Positions 18,321 to 27,770 of a DNA stretch of 36,232 bases are shown one piece after another (the first letter of the stretch is position 1; the number at the start of each line of letters is the position of its first letter). The notes below the pieces were generated by a model, which ran no database searches, was not told where the DNA came from, and was given only the letters and a program-made list of their open reading frames with translations. Position numbers and translations under genes: made by a program. The DNA comes from Acinetobacter sp. Ver3 (GTDB lineage Bacteria > Pseudomonadota > Gammaproteobacteria > Pseudomonadales > Moraxellaceae). Location of the stretch: positions 1 to 36,232 of the forward strand of contig NZ_JFYL01000030.1 of NCBI RefSeq assembly GCF_000632455.1, in the 5' to 3' direction.

Positions 18321-20298
18321 TGTTATTTCCTTTTTCACTGTCCATTATTAATAAGGTCAGCATTTCTTCTTCATGTTGCTCTATTTGAGCTCCCCCCCAG
18401 GTACCATCTTTCTCAAGTAACCGGATCATGCGATACAGCTTAAGGGTATCAATCTTTTTGTCTGCAATCGAAACCGTAAAGTGTTCACGCTTGGCATTTG
18501 GCTGGTAATTACTTAACCGTGAATTTTTACTATGACTAATCAAACATAAATTACCAAAGCGATCTAAATATTCTCTCGGAAGGTAGATATGACCATCCAT
18601 AGGGTGCTGAGGATAAAAATGCTCAACAGAACTACGGAACGTAAATTCAAACTGTTTAATCACTTCATCTGGTTGTTCTGAGCGCAACTGATCGCACCAG
18701 ATTAAATAATCCAGGTAGTTGAATACAAAATTGTTTTCAATATTTCCGAAACTTAATTTTGAAGAATCAATTTCGCTAGGAATCACTACTTCATTATGAT
18801 CAGCATATATCATCTTAAAGTAGTCTGCCCCGTCTCCTGATTTCAAGAAACGAGAGAATACAAACTGTCTGGCCAGTTTCTCCAATGCTGCTAAATACTC
18901 ATTCGCATTCACATGATCTTGCCGATATAGATAGTACAAAGCCCCATTTAGCCAATGCTTGTACACCATGGTCGGGGTAGATACATGAAAAGCACTCAGT
19001 AACATGAGAATTCGATGGTTAATTCCATCAAAACCATCTTCTTTATCATCAAAGGTATTCAGATAACTGACACTTTTCTCTGAATACCAATGCAAGCGTT
19101 TCAGGCTCCAATTGTCTTTACCTTTGGCAAAATCACGCTTAACAATATACTGATCAAACATGTACTTGCATTTTAATAGTGCAAATACAAAATCTTTTAC
19201 CGCATCAATTGGATGATCAGTTTTTAAAATATGTAGCTCAAATTGATCGATCAGTTGCTTATCATCTAGCGGCACATCTTTATGCGACCAAACACGTATG
19301 ACATGCAGTAAGAAATTAGAAAAATTAATCACGCTGTTAAAACGTTCCGATGTTAATTCAGCGTCACCATTCCAGATTTTACTAGGTGGCTGTTTTAACA
19401 TCGCCATCAAACTGACCGGACCATTACTGGTGTTAGCAACATCAGTTGTCCCTATTTCTAAACAGGCTACCAATTCTGAAAAGTTCTTGGGTGTAAATTT
19501 ACCCCAATCATTCGCCCCAAAAAGGGCGTGTCGCTCTTGAGGAGTAAAGCCATATTGCACATATCTTTCCATATTTGCAGTGGCATCCCAGACTTTGGTT
19601 AAGGCATAAATACTGGTATTTTTTTCGGACTCATCATTAATACGGGTCAGTACCTCCATCAACCGAGCCTTGACAACCTCGTGCTTTTCCAACTGCTCAC
19701 CACGGTTGTTCATTACCTCAAAGTAATGGTTGAGATCTGTATCTTTAGGTACATGCACACGCGTAATTTGCACATGCTGAAATAGGTATTCACAAAAGTC
19801 TGTGAGCTGATCCCCCAGCGCAAGCAAGCGCTTGCATAACAGTTCAAAGCCATTCACTACATCAGCATTGTGTTCCTCACCTTTCAAGTGATGCGTTTCT
19901 ACACCTTGAGCTAATGCTGTGAAAGTTGCTGTAGACTTTGGGCGGCTTTCAAAATCGATATTCGGTTTTGTGTACCAATTCATATCCGGAACAAATGCGT
20001 GATCACTGGCTAAGGTTTTTAAACAACTCGCTAATAGTGACAAGGTCGTAAACCTTTGCTGACCATCGATCACTTCAAAACTGTCATCATTACGCTCAAA
20101 GACCACCAAGGTGCCAATGTAATAGGTTTTTTTTTGTTCTCTGTGCTGATTTTTTTGCTGATAATCCAGCACATCCTGAATGAGCTGATTAATCTCACCT
20201 TCGCCCCAAGCATAATTACGCTGATACATAGGCACTAAGTAACGGTGAGAATCACTCAGCAACTGCTGCACACTAAAGGCTTGCACGAACTCACTCAT
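18313..20298 (-). CDS. DUF262 + DUF1524 (HNH) protein, GmrSD-like
   Basis: 661-aa protein with the layout of fused type IV modification-dependent restriction enzymes (GmrS plus GmrD). Seen: N-terminal DUF262 with [10 protein letters not shown] (about 22-31) and the nucleotide-binding motif DGQQR (78-82). A long middle follows, then a C-terminal DUF1524/HNH-like nuclease module with VEHFYPQHP (558-566, catalytic His candidate H560) and [17 protein letters not shown] (about 581-597). GmrSD enzymes cleave glucosylated hydroxymethylcytosine phage DNA; the target of this one is unknown. It overlaps hsdR by 8 bases and the second DUF262 gene by 8 bases, placing it firmly inside the hsd operon. The HNH motif is degenerate relative to the H-I-x-P-Q form, so activity is inferred. 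Confidence 0.85.
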   Translation of the reverse strand: MSEFVQAFSVQQLLSDSHRYLVPMYQRNYAWGEGEINQLIQDVLDYQQKNQHREQKKTYYIGTLVVFERNDDSFEVIDGQQRFTTLSLLASCLKTLASDHAFVPDMNWYTKPNIDFESRPKSTATFTALAQGVETHHLKGEEHNADVVNGFELLCKRLLALGDQLTDFCEYLFQHVQITRVHVPKDTDLNHYFEVMNNRGEQLEKHEVVKARLMEVLTRINDESEKNTSIYALTKVWDATANMERYVQYGFTPQERHALFGANDWGKFTPKNFSELVACLEIGTTDVANTSNGPVSLMAMLKQPPSKIWNGDAELTSERFNSVINFSNFLLHVIRVWSHKDVPLDDKQLIDQFELHILKTDHPIDAVKDFVFALLKCKYMFDQYIVKRDFAKGKDNWSLKRLHWYSEKSVSYLNTFDDKEDGFDGINHRILMLLSAFHVSTPTMVYKHWLNGALYYLYRQDHVNANEYLAALEKLARQFVFSRFLKSGDGADYFKMIYADHNEVVIPSEIDSSKLSFGNIENNFVFNYLDYLIWCDQLRSEQPDEVIKQFEFTFRSSVEHFYPQHPMDGHIYLPREYLDRFGNLCLISHSKNSRLSNYQPNAKREHFTVSIADKKIDTLKLYRMIRLLEKDGTWGGAQIEQHEEEMLTLLIMDSEKGNNNE

Positions 20299-21700
20299 AA
20301 TACTTCATCTCTTTGAATAGCTTGACCAACGCATCTCCTTTGGTGTTTTTGTTTTCGGACTCTTTGATGGCTTCTTGTGGCCATGCCAGGAGTTCATTTG
20401 GTCCTACGGAATGTTTAATCAAACTGAATACATTTTTTGTTAATACATAATTATCAACCGTTGCAAGTTGTACAACCTGCTGGCGGATGCGACAGCTATA
20501 AGCCCAGATAAACAGCTTTTCAATCGCCTGTGACAACCCATCTGCACCAAATTTATCCAGATAAAATACGATCGCACAATCAAACATGACCCGAACATAT
20601 CGATCCCCTGTTCGAGTCCGTTCTGGATAACTGTTGAGAGTATGAAGAATTTTGCTTGCTAACGGCTCTAATGTTGTCCCTAATATCTGGATAGGCTGCT
20701 TATCATCTAAACGGTATTCACCTTTTACAATCGCAGAAACCTGTTGCTGATAATGCTCAGCCATTTCAAAGAACCGACGACCATTAATGATCATCTGGTC
20801 TAAATGAAAGGGAAAACCCATCATCTGACGATCAACTTTACGTTGATACTGCTGGTTATAATCATCCACAAAATGATGGGCTATACGCAGCGACTCCACA
20901 TAGGGGTAATGGCCTACTCGATCAAGATTAACCCCTTTAAACAGAGACACCTGATTTTTTCCAAAGTAACGGGCAGACTTTCCCTGTGCCCAGCGGCGAA
21001 TACGGTATAGATAGTTGGCAAACAGACTCGCCAGATCATCACTGCGGAGCCCTTCCCAGTGAGCCACTGACTGGGCTTTTAAATGATTTTCTGCATCTGC
21101 AAACTCACGCAAATGATAAGCTTTTAACAGATCATGGGGCTCCAGATCACGACCACGCGCATTTTGTGAGTCAAAGAACTGGAAGGCCTCTGACACATCA
21201 TCCAGAACAAAGATCACCAACTGACAACGATTTAATAAAAAGTCGATATTAGTCTCATTAAAATCATTTCGTGCCACGATTCGCTTAGCGGCCAGAAAAT
21301 TCTGATGTAAGTTCTGGTGAGAAATATCACTGGAAAAATGCTGGTGTTGCATGAAGGCATTTATCGTCGGTTCAAGAGCGATCAGTGCCTGCTTGAGATC
21401 CTGCCTTTGCAGTTTCGACAACTTTTCATCAATCACTGCCAGAACAATCAACAGTAAGGTTAAGGTTCGCTGCTGACCATCTACAATATCCAGCTGTCTC
21501 TGATCATGATCACCATGTTGATGAAAGACTACCGAGCCCAAACGATAGGCTGATTTATCCTTATATTCACGTAAATCAGTAAACAGCTCATTCAGGTTTT
21601 TTTGTGTCCACTTATAAGGCCGTTGATATGCTGGAATAGATAAATTTGGCAAAGCCAATAGCTGTTTGACAGAAATGATGCTCTTATCAAGCTGAGCCAT
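20291..21700 (-). CDS. DUF262 (ParB/GmrS-like) protein without HNH domain
   Basis: 469-aa protein with the DUF262 N-terminus: [19 protein letters not shown], then [16 protein letters not shown] carrying the DGQQR motif (residues 74-78 from the chosen start). The rest has no DUF1524/HNH signature that I can see; it ends in a helical region ([21 protein letters not shown]). It could be a GmrS-like sensing or NTPase partner of the larger DUF262-HNH protein encoded next to it. ATG 21700 is preferred over GTG 21709, because GAGGG lies 8 bases upstream of the ATG and overlaps the region just before the GTG. It overlaps hsdS by 14 bases. Confidence 0.82.
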   Translation of the reverse strand: MAQLDKSIISVKQLLALPNLSIPAYQRPYKWTQKNLNELFTDLREYKDKSAYRLGSVVFHQHGDHDQRQLDIVDGQQRTLTLLLIVLAVIDEKLSKLQRQDLKQALIALEPTINAFMQHQHFSSDISHQNLHQNFLAAKRIVARNDFNETNIDFLLNRCQLVIFVLDDVSEAFQFFDSQNARGRDLEPHDLLKAYHLREFADAENHLKAQSVAHWEGLRSDDLASLFANYLYRIRRWAQGKSARYFGKNQVSLFKGVNLDRVGHYPYVESLRIAHHFVDDYNQQYQRKVDRQMMGFPFHLDQMIINGRRFFEMAEHYQQQVSAIVKGEYRLDDKQPIQILGTTLEPLASKILHTLNSYPERTRTGDRYVRVMFDCAIVFYLDKFGADGLSQAIEKLFIWAYSCRIRQQVVQLATVDNYVLTKNVFSLIKHSVGPNELLAWPQEAIKESENKNTKGDALVKLFKEMKYYE

Positions 21701-23060
21701 GATGGTCACCCTCTGGCTTTACCAACCTTATTTTCCCCGTCAACAATTCCTGCATCATGCCTTGTTTAATTTGACGGGTTTTATTAAGACGTTGTTCCAA
21801 TACCTGAAGTTCTTTGTCCATATCGGAAAGAATAATAGCGATGGCAGACTGTTCTTCTTTCCTTTTAGGCATGGCAACAACGAACTCAGCCATATCTTTA
21901 TTGGTAATTTGATTAATCGTCGCTCCCATACGTTCATTAATTTGTTCTTGAATCAAGTTTGATTGAAACTGATAAAAGATAAAATTATTAACATCAGAGC
22001 GATAAATAGACATAAATGCACCGAAAGCAGCTCCCACGGTTGCTTTATCAATTAATGCACATTTTCCTATAAGTTGACGACTACCATTTCTAACACAGAC
22101 AAGAATATCCCCTTCTTGTACCATAACCCTTTCAGGCAATTGCATATTAACGAATACATTATCGTGATATGCAAGCTTTCCATTTTGGACGTTTGATGAC
22201 CTTAAAACTAATGTACCGAATTCGGAAACATCTTTAGGTGAATAGGTCAAGCCAATAACTGTCTGACCAATTTCTCCTAGTTTCACAACCTCCCAATCCT
22301 CCGGAATCTCTCCCAGCTCACTTTGCTTATATCCTTTTTTTGAGCCATCTTCACGCAAAGCGAATTGCGGCAAACGGGTTCGTCCTGTCAGCAACTGCTG
22401 CATGGTTGCGGTTTTAATGGCTTGTTTTTTGGTGATCAGTTTTTCTAATTCGCCAATCAGTGCATCGACATCAGATAGGGCGTTGGCGATGGCGGTTTGT
22501 TCTTTTAGATTACTTGGACAAGGAATCAAATAATTTTGTAATGCCGAAAATGGAACTCTTCGATGACCTGCACTACCAACCATTTCCAACTCAAGGGAAA
22601 TTCTTAAGTTTTTCCTAGTTGTCCAGAAGTAAATAAAATTTGAATTAGCACATTTTTTTGCGCGAACAACATGAAACTCCGTACTTCCAAATCCAATATT
22701 TGTCAACAAGTTAGATGAATAAAAGCCTTTTCCATTTTCAAAACAGGGTGTTATTTTAGCTACCAACACATCCCCTTTTTCAAAGTAGGTGAAACCAGTT
22801 TTTACTTTTTCAAAAACTGTTAAATGTTGGTTTATTAATTGAGCACTCTCACTAACGTCCTGCATCCCTACAAAAGACACAATCTCATTTGATTTTAGCG
22901 TTTTTCTAGATATAGACTGCTCAAATAACTGCCCAAAACGCACCACCTCCCAATCCTCTGGAATCACCCCAACTTCAGTCTGCTTATATCCAGTAGGCAC
23001 AACACTCACTGTAGTTTTAGCAAGATATTTTGTCACGTCAGTTACCTGTTGTTGACTCAT
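21687..23060 (-). CDS. hsdS: Type I restriction-modification specificity subunit S
   Basis: 457-aa DNA-recognition subunit. Seen: two target-recognition domains, each opened by a near-identical segment (GYKQTEVGVIPEDWEVV, then GYKQSELGEIPEDWEVV about 219 residues later) and each closed by the conserved helical spacer (LKEQTAIANALSDVDALIGELEKLITKKQAIKTATMQQLLTGRTRL; EEQSAIAIILSDMDKELQVLEQRLNKTRQIKQGMMQELLTGKIRL). This gives a normal bipartite recognition site, whose sequence cannot be predicted. The ATG at 23060 overlaps the hsdM stop as ATGA, with GGAG 8 bases upstream; the GTG at 23069 is rejected for that reason. Confidence 0.96.
   Translation of the reverse strand: MSQQQVTDVTKYLAKTTVSVVPTGYKQTEVGVIPEDWEVVRFGQLFEQSISRKTLKSNEIVSFVGMQDVSESAQLINQHLTVFEKVKTGFTYFEKGDVLVAKITPCFENGKGFYSSNLLTNIGFGSTEFHVVRAKKCANSNFIYFWTTRKNLRISLELEMVGSAGHRRVPFSALQNYLIPCPSNLKEQTAIANALSDVDALIGELEKLITKKQAIKTATMQQLLTGRTRLPQFALREDGSKKGYKQSELGEIPEDWEVVKLGEIGQTVIGLTYSPKDVSEFGTLVLRSSNVQNGKLAYHDNVFVNMQLPERVMVQEGDILVCVRNGSRQLIGKCALIDKATVGAAFGAFMSIYRSDVNNFIFYQFQSNLIQEQINERMGATINQITNKDMAEFVVAMPKRKEEQSAIAIILSDMDKELQVLEQRLNKTRQIKQGMMQELLTGKIRLVKPEGDHHGSA
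22284..22334 (-). repeat. hsdS internal repeat, copy 2
   Basis: Codes for the segment GYKQSELGEIPEDWEVV at the start of the second target-recognition domain. It is nearly identical at DNA level to the copy at 22941-22991. Such repeats in hsdS permit exchange of recognition domains by homologous recombination. Confidence 0.8.
22941..22991 (-). repeat. hsdS internal repeat, copy 1
   Basis: Codes for the segment GYKQTEVGVIPEDWEVV at the start of the first target-recognition domain. Direct-repeat partner of 22284-22334. Confidence 0.8.
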
Positions 23061-25477
23061 CGCACCCACTCCAAGCCCATCGCTTTAAGATGATCTGCTA
23101 CTTTATCACTCAAGCTATCAACAGATCTGCTAATCGTAGGCAATGACTCAGCATAACGTTCATCCAGTTCTTTCACTCGGTTGGCCAACTGCTGTGTCAC
23201 TCGTTCAATTTCAGCTTCAATATTAGCTTTAAGGGTAGCGAGCCATTTATCTTCAACCACCAAGGTCTTGATAGCTTGCTCATCCAGTTGCGGATATTGT
23301 TTGAAGACCAATAAATCGAGTGCATCTTGCAACTGCTTCAACTCTTTTTTCAGTTTGGCTTCTTGATCAAACAGTTTTTGTACCTGTTTTAAAGCGGTAA
23401 TTTCCTCTTTGTCTGTTGTGACTTTCATGCGAGCTTTTACAGTGGCTGCTGTCACTTTCCCCTTGTCATTTAAGGCATCAGCCAATAAATCTTCTTCACC
23501 GCCATGCTCTTCGATATAACTTTCTAGCTCTTGGCTGACAGTATCGAGTTCAGCTTGCTTCGCATCGAGTTCAGCTTGTTCTGTTGCAAAATAACGTGCA
23601 ACGATTAAAGATGGAGGAATAACTTCAGCTTTGTATTTGTCCTTATCAATAACAAGATCAGGGCTTTCTTTGAGCTTTTCACCTTTAGCAGCAACCAACT
23701 GGCGTAAAATTTTGGCAGCAGACCATCCATCCTGAGTCAGAATAAATACATCGTCCTGCATCACTCCTTCCCAATAATCCATCAGGATCTGGTAAATATC
23801 ATATTTACTCAATAACTGCATATCGGCATAACTTTCCAGCAAGTCTTCACTGATACGATGAATAATTGCTTTCGGCTGTTCACCCACCTGAATATCTTTG
23901 AGTGCTGAACGCTCATACCACGCGGTAAATGGCTGAAGACTTTGCTCAGCAAAGGTCTTAAATTCAGCATGATTTAAAATCGTGCTTTTCACCTGAGCTG
24001 CTTCTATAAGTGACTTCGCGTAACCTTCCCGATCATCAGAAAAAAGTGTGGCACGAAGATTTGGAAACGCTTTCCAATAATCATCTAGTGCCTCGATATC
24101 ACGTTGTGGAATTCCGCCTTGTAAATGTGCAGTCAGATCATGTAGGTCTTCAGGTTCACTTGAATCGATATAACGAGGAATATTCAGGTTGTAATCATTA
24201 GCTGCGATTTCACTTAATGTCACCATGCGGCTATAGCGAGGTAATTCAAGCTGATTAGTAAAGGCATCAACGACTTTATGAATATCTTGGCTACGCAGGC
24301 GATTCTTATTGCCATCTTTAATAAAGCTTTTGCTTGCATCGACCATAAAGATGCCTGTTCTTGCCTGAGCCTGTTCTTTATCAATCACGATAATACAAGC
24401 AGGGATACCCGTTCCATAAAACAGGTTTGCAGGCAGACCAATAATGCCTTTGATATAGCCCTGTTTAATCAAGTTCTCTCGAATACGTGCTTCGGCATTA
24501 CCACGAAAAAGTACACCGTGAGGTAAAATAACCGCACCTTTACCAGTACTTTTTAGACTTTTAATAATGTGCAGCAGGAAAGCATAGTCACCATTCTTTT
24601 CAGGTGGAACACCCCAGACAAAACGCCCAAACTCATCCTGATCCGGATTGATACCACTGGTCCAGTTCTTGCTGGAAAATGGAGGGTTGGCTACAGCGAA
24701 GTCAAAGGTTTTTAGTTGACCATTGGCATCTTTCCATTGTGGATCAGCAATAGTATTGCCTTGCCAAATCTTTGCAGTAGCATTGTCATGCAGAATCATG
24801 TTCATACGCGCCAATGCACTGGTGGCATTATCCATTTCCTGACCAAAAATCGACAGGCCACGTGGTGCCTCATCACTCGCTTTTAAAAGTAAAGAGCCTG
24901 AACCGCACGTTGGGTCATACACGGTCGCATCTTGTGATGTACTGACACTAATACCAACCACCTTGGCTAGAATACGAGAAACTTCGGCAGGCGTATAAAA
25001 CTGACCTTTCGACTTCCCAGACTCTGTTGCAAAGTGACGCATTAGATATTCATAGGCATCACCAAGCAGATCATCACCTTCTGCTCGGTTGGAAGACAGA
25101 TCAAGCCCCTCAAAAATACCCACCAGCTTAGACAAGCGATCAATCATTTCCTTGCCTTTACCGAGCTTATCTTCATCGTTAAAGTCTGCTACATCAATGA
25201 CACCTTTAAGATCATTTTCCTCAGCCAAGGCACTGATAATTTTATTGATCTTGTCGCCAATTTCTTTATCACCTTTAAGAGTAACCATGTCATCAAAACT
25301 TGCACCTTCTGGCACAACGATCATTCCGTAAGGATTACCTTTATATTTATCAGACACATATTTCATAAATAACATGGTCAGAACATAATCTTTATACTGA
25401 CTCGCATCCATGCCGCCACGGAGTTCATCACAACTTGCCCACAACGAAGAATAGAGTTCTGTTTTCTTAATAGCCAT
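23057..25477 (-). CDS. hsdM: Type I restriction-modification methyltransferase subunit M
   Basis: 806-aa N6-adenine DNA methyltransferase subunit. Seen: N-terminal HsdM helical domain (about 1-150, LWASCDELRGGMDASQYKDYVLTMLFMKY), then GQFYTPAEVSRILAKVV, SAM motif I YDPTCGSGSLLLKA (187-200), and catalytic motif IV NPPF (264-267). It is longer than classical HsdM (about 500 aa). The extra C-terminal part (about 600-790) is highly charged and predicted coiled coil (ELDAKQAELDTVSQELESY; QKLFDQEAKLKKELKQLQD). It is the first gene of the operon, with a promoter-like site at 25509-25536. Its stop overlaps the hsdS start. Confidence 0.96.
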   Translation of the reverse strand: MAIKKTELYSSLWASCDELRGGMDASQYKDYVLTMLFMKYVSDKYKGNPYGMIVVPEGASFDDMVTLKGDKEIGDKINKIISALAEENDLKGVIDVADFNDEDKLGKGKEMIDRLSKLVGIFEGLDLSSNRAEGDDLLGDAYEYLMRHFATESGKSKGQFYTPAEVSRILAKVVGISVSTSQDATVYDPTCGSGSLLLKASDEAPRGLSIFGQEMDNATSALARMNMILHDNATAKIWQGNTIADPQWKDANGQLKTFDFAVANPPFSSKNWTSGINPDQDEFGRFVWGVPPEKNGDYAFLLHIIKSLKSTGKGAVILPHGVLFRGNAEARIRENLIKQGYIKGIIGLPANLFYGTGIPACIIVIDKEQAQARTGIFMVDASKSFIKDGNKNRLRSQDIHKVVDAFTNQLELPRYSRMVTLSEIAANDYNLNIPRYIDSSEPEDLHDLTAHLQGGIPQRDIEALDDYWKAFPNLRATLFSDDREGYAKSLIEAAQVKSTILNHAEFKTFAEQSLQPFTAWYERSALKDIQVGEQPKAIIHRISEDLLESYADMQLLSKYDIYQILMDYWEGVMQDDVFILTQDGWSAAKILRQLVAAKGEKLKESPDLVIDKDKYKAEVIPPSLIVARYFATEQAELDAKQAELDTVSQELESYIEEHGGEEDLLADALNDKGKVTAATVKARMKVTTDKEEITALKQVQKLFDQEAKLKKELKQLQDALDLLVFKQYPQLDEQAIKTLVVEDKWLATLKANIEAEIERVTQQLANRVKELDERYAESLPTISRSVDSLSDKVADHLKAMGLEWVR

Positions 25478-25508
25478 GTTTTACGTTTCTCAAACTAATC
25501 ACTTGAAA

Positions 25509-25538
25509 TATATAGTTTTTGAGTCTATTAACTCAAAA
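25509..25538 (-). promoter_or_regulatory. Candidate hsd operon promoter with overlapping inverted repeat
   Basis: On the minus strand, a -35-like TTGAGT (25536-25531) and a -10-like TATATA (25514-25509) are separated by 16 bases, about 30 bases before hsdM. Overlapping this is a perfect inverted repeat, TTTTGAGT (25517-25524) and ACTCAAAA (25531-25538), with a 6-base spacer that covers the -35. This is the expected position for a repressor site. The binding protein is unknown and the promoter is predicted only. Confidence 0.45.
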
Positions 25539-25594
25539 TATTCAAAAAAAATAGGATCTTAGTTTATCTATTTAACCCTATTCTTGCTCTCACC

Positions 25595-25753
25595 TTAATA
25601 TGCCATTTTTCGACTATCAAAGTCGTAAGCTGTCAACAAAAATTCACTCTCTGCAACAACCACTATGCCACCTTTATCTCTCAACTTTTTAGCGCTTCTA
25701 AGTTTACGCTCTAAATCACCAATTGATTGTTCAATCATTTTACAATTGAGCAC
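25595..25753 (-). CDS. Small hypothetical ORF, 52 aa
   Basis: Not recognised. A GTG at 25753 is preceded by AAGGA with a 7-base spacer, and opens a frame reading MLNCKMIEQSIGDLERKLR ... GGIVVVAESEFLLTAYDFDSRKMAY. The first half looks like a charged amphipathic helix, the second half like a short beta-rich segment. It lies directly downstream of the phosphatase gene, in the same frame as that gene's final stop, so it may be a small co-transcribed gene or a former C-terminal extension. An internal ATG at 25738 is an alternative start. Support is composition, ribosome site and context only. Confidence 0.42.
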   Translation of the reverse strand: MLNCKMIEQSIGDLERKLRSAKKLRDKGGIVVVAESEFLLTAYDFDSRKMAY

Positions 25754-25783
25754 CCAACAATCCTTTTCGATTTCACTAAGTAT

Positions 25784-26487
25784 TTATGAAACTTTCTTAA
25801 TGAATAACTTTTTAGTGTAAAATGAACCCACATCAATATAAAAACAATTATCAATTTGCACAGGCTCTCGTACGATTGTATGCCCTAGATAGATTTCATC
25901 AATTTTCGTAACAACATCATATTGATCAGAATAATTTCTTAATCTACCTCGTCCCCAAAGTGCATTTTTATAAGCAGAAGTTACCCCAGGAATTGAATAA
26001 TTACCTTTCTGAATATCCTGTTTGAGAAGTTCCCAATCATTGATTTCTACGTCAGCATGGACAAATCCAATTTTTTAATACCAGTATTAATTTCAATTAA
26101 TACTGGTAATTCGGAAAATTTTTGAGCAATTTGTTGTTGTTGATGTTCACTTAAATTATAAAACCATTCGCCCCCATTCCTGGAATGCATATCTCGTATT
26201 GACTTATCGGTTCTTCCTAAAATACACATTTCTTCATGATTTCCCCTGATCATATGGAACCATGGATAGTCAAGTAAAGTAATGCATTCCAGGTTTTCAT
26301 CTCCACGGTCGATTAAATCACCGACACTTATTAAAATATCTTTTTGAAAATTAAATCCTAATTTATCTAACTCTTTAAATAAAATTGAATAACAGCCATG
26401 AATATCCCCTACTACAAAAACGTTAGTTCCACTTGTAAAGGTCAGACATCTAACTAAATTATTTGGAACATTCATACTTATACCCAT
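25784..26487 (-). pseudogene. PrpA/lambda-type Ser/Thr protein phosphatase, frameshifted
   Basis: Calcineurin-like metallophosphoesterase of the bacterial PP1-like (PrpA, lambda PP) type. The first part, from ATG 26487 (or 26475), has the metal motifs GDIHGCY, GDLIDRG and RGNHE, but the frame stops at 26047 after a divergent tail. Adding one A to the A6 run (complement of 26071-26076) restores the frame: it then reads GIKKIGFVHADVEINDWELL, supplying the next metal histidine, and later DEIYLGHTIVREPVQ with the final histidine, ending in LFIKKVS at 25784. Restored length is 234 aa, normal for the family. As written, the protein lacks the last two metal ligands and should be inactive. The cause could be a real mutation, a phase-variable tract or a homopolymer sequencing error. 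Confidence 0.8.
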
Positions 26488-26663
26488 TTTTAATAGTCAT
26501 GCTAACTTCCCTAAAGATAATAGGCTCTAAAAGTGGAATTTTCTCTTAAAATACAGGAAATAAATTTGTTTGCGACATTTTATGTCGTAATGATTGTTAA
26601 AAATATATACAAATAAATCCCCAATCATTAATAATCAAAAAAACTACTAAATAAGAGGTATTA

Positions 26664-26972
26664 ATGAAAGAAGATTTTATTAATTGGCTAAATTTTCATG
26701 CGGAGATTCTTAATAGATATAAGATTACATACTTTTTGTGGGGAATTGGTATGGTATTGATGCCAATTTCTCAATATTTATATCCCCAGATACTTAAAAG
26801 TATTTATAATTTTCAGATATTTAGCCAGTATATTTTTAGAAAATTTGTTGAAGAAAATATTAACTACTTAGTTCATGGACTTTGGGTTATTCCACTGATA
26901 ATTTTTATGTTCTTCTTTATAGTTGGTCTTAAAATTCATCAAGAAAATATTGAAAAAATATATAAATATTGA
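26664..26972 (+). CDS. Hypothetical two-helix membrane protein
   Basis: Not recognised. 102 aa with two hydrophobic segments: ITYFLWGIGMVLMPISQYLY (about 20-39) and LWVIPLIIFMFFFIVGLKI (about 74-92). Between them is an aromatic and basic loop (FSQYIFRKFVEENINYLVHG). No signal peptide cleavage site is apparent; probably an inner-membrane protein. GAGG lies 6 bases before ATG 26664, a good ribosome site. Very AT-rich, divergent from the phosphatase gene and convergent with the repeat-protein gene. Function cannot be inferred. Confidence 0.65.
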   Translation: MKEDFINWLNFHAEILNRYKITYFLWGIGMVLMPISQYLYPQILKSIYNFQIFSQYIFRKFVEENINYLVHGLWVIPLIIFMFFFIVGLKIHQENIEKIYKY

Positions 26973-27024
26973 TTTTATAAACAGCATATCCTAAATACAC
27001 CATATGAATTGAATGAGTCATTCC

Positions 27025-27045
27025 CTGAGCAGAATTTCTGCTCAG
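27025..27045. repeat. Perfect 10-bp inverted repeat between convergent genes
   Basis: CTGAGCAGAA (27025-27034) and TTCTGCTCAG (27036-27045) around one base. It lies between the convergent membrane-protein and repeat-protein genes. No T run follows on either strand, so a classical terminator is not supported. It may form a cruciform or protein-binding site. Confidence 0.5.
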
Positions 27046-27152
27046 AGAAAAATTAATGACTTAGCACTTTAAAAAATGGCGTGTTCAAGAATTTCCAAGA
27101 TTTTTCGTGACACAAATCCTTTTCTTCTAATTGAAAGTTAAGGAAGTAATGG

Positions 27153-27770
27153 TCAAAAAGAATCATTCAAGGAGTTGTCAGCAACCACCTTGACTCGCCA
27201 ATCTGCATCATCTCTCAATTGGTTTGCTACCCCTTTGTGTTGAGCACAAATAACTCTCACCTCCCAAGAGACATCATTCATTAATTGCACTGCTAAATCT
27301 TCCCAGATTGCACAACCTGCACGTACTTGCCAATCAGAGCTATTAATCATTAGTTTGGCGAGATGGTGAGAGCTTTCAGCACAACTTTGACGAACGAGAG
27401 GACTAGGATCGTGAATTAATTCCGGAGCTAAAGTTTCCCATTTAGCACACATTGCACGAACATTTTCATCAGGGTCATTTATCAGCCTAGCAGCTAGATG
27501 TTCATGGTTTTCTGCACAAACCTTACGAATAACTGGATCACTGTCATTAAAAAGCAATTCAGCACATGCTTGCCATTTTGCAACACCTTCCATTCGAACA
27601 AAGGTGTCAGAATCATAAACTAACTGTAATGCACACTCTTCCCAAGTGGCACACAAAGCACGAATTAGAGGATTTGCATGCCTAATTTGAGTTAACGCAA
27701 ATATCTTATCAGACACTATTCTTTGAGATTCTTCTTGCAGGTCAGACTCTTCAACTACTTTGTCATTCAT
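27153..27770 (-). CDS. HEAT/LRV-like repeat protein, seven repeats
   Basis: 205-aa soluble protein built from seven tandem 22-23 residue helical repeats and a partial eighth, from about residue 32 to the end. Consensus: hydrophobic-V-R-x-x-C-A-x-x-x-x-x-L-A-x-x-L-[IM]-N-D-x-[DS]. Examples are VIRKVCAENHEHLAARLIND, NVRAMCAKWETLAPELIHD and QVRAGCAIWEDLAVQLMND. The pattern resembles LRV and HEAT repeats, which form curved scaffolds for protein or nucleic-acid binding. The shared cysteine after V-R is a marked feature. No enzyme motif is seen and the partner is unknown. It is alone, with no clear ribosome site. Confidence 0.72.
   Translation of the reverse strand: MNDKVVEESDLQEESQRIVSDKIFALTQIRHANPLIRALCATWEECALQLVYDSDTFVRMEGVAKWQACAELLFNDSDPVIRKVCAENHEHLAARLINDPDENVRAMCAKWETLAPELIHDPSPLVRQSCAESSHHLAKLMINSSDWQVRAGCAIWEDLAVQLMNDVSWEVRVICAQHKGVANQLRDDADWRVKVVADNSLNDSF

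Noticed and set aside
23181..23366. Open frames on the strand opposite hsdM, hsdR and the SMC gene
   Set aside because: They mirror the codon pattern of the real genes and have no ribosome sites or recognisable domains.
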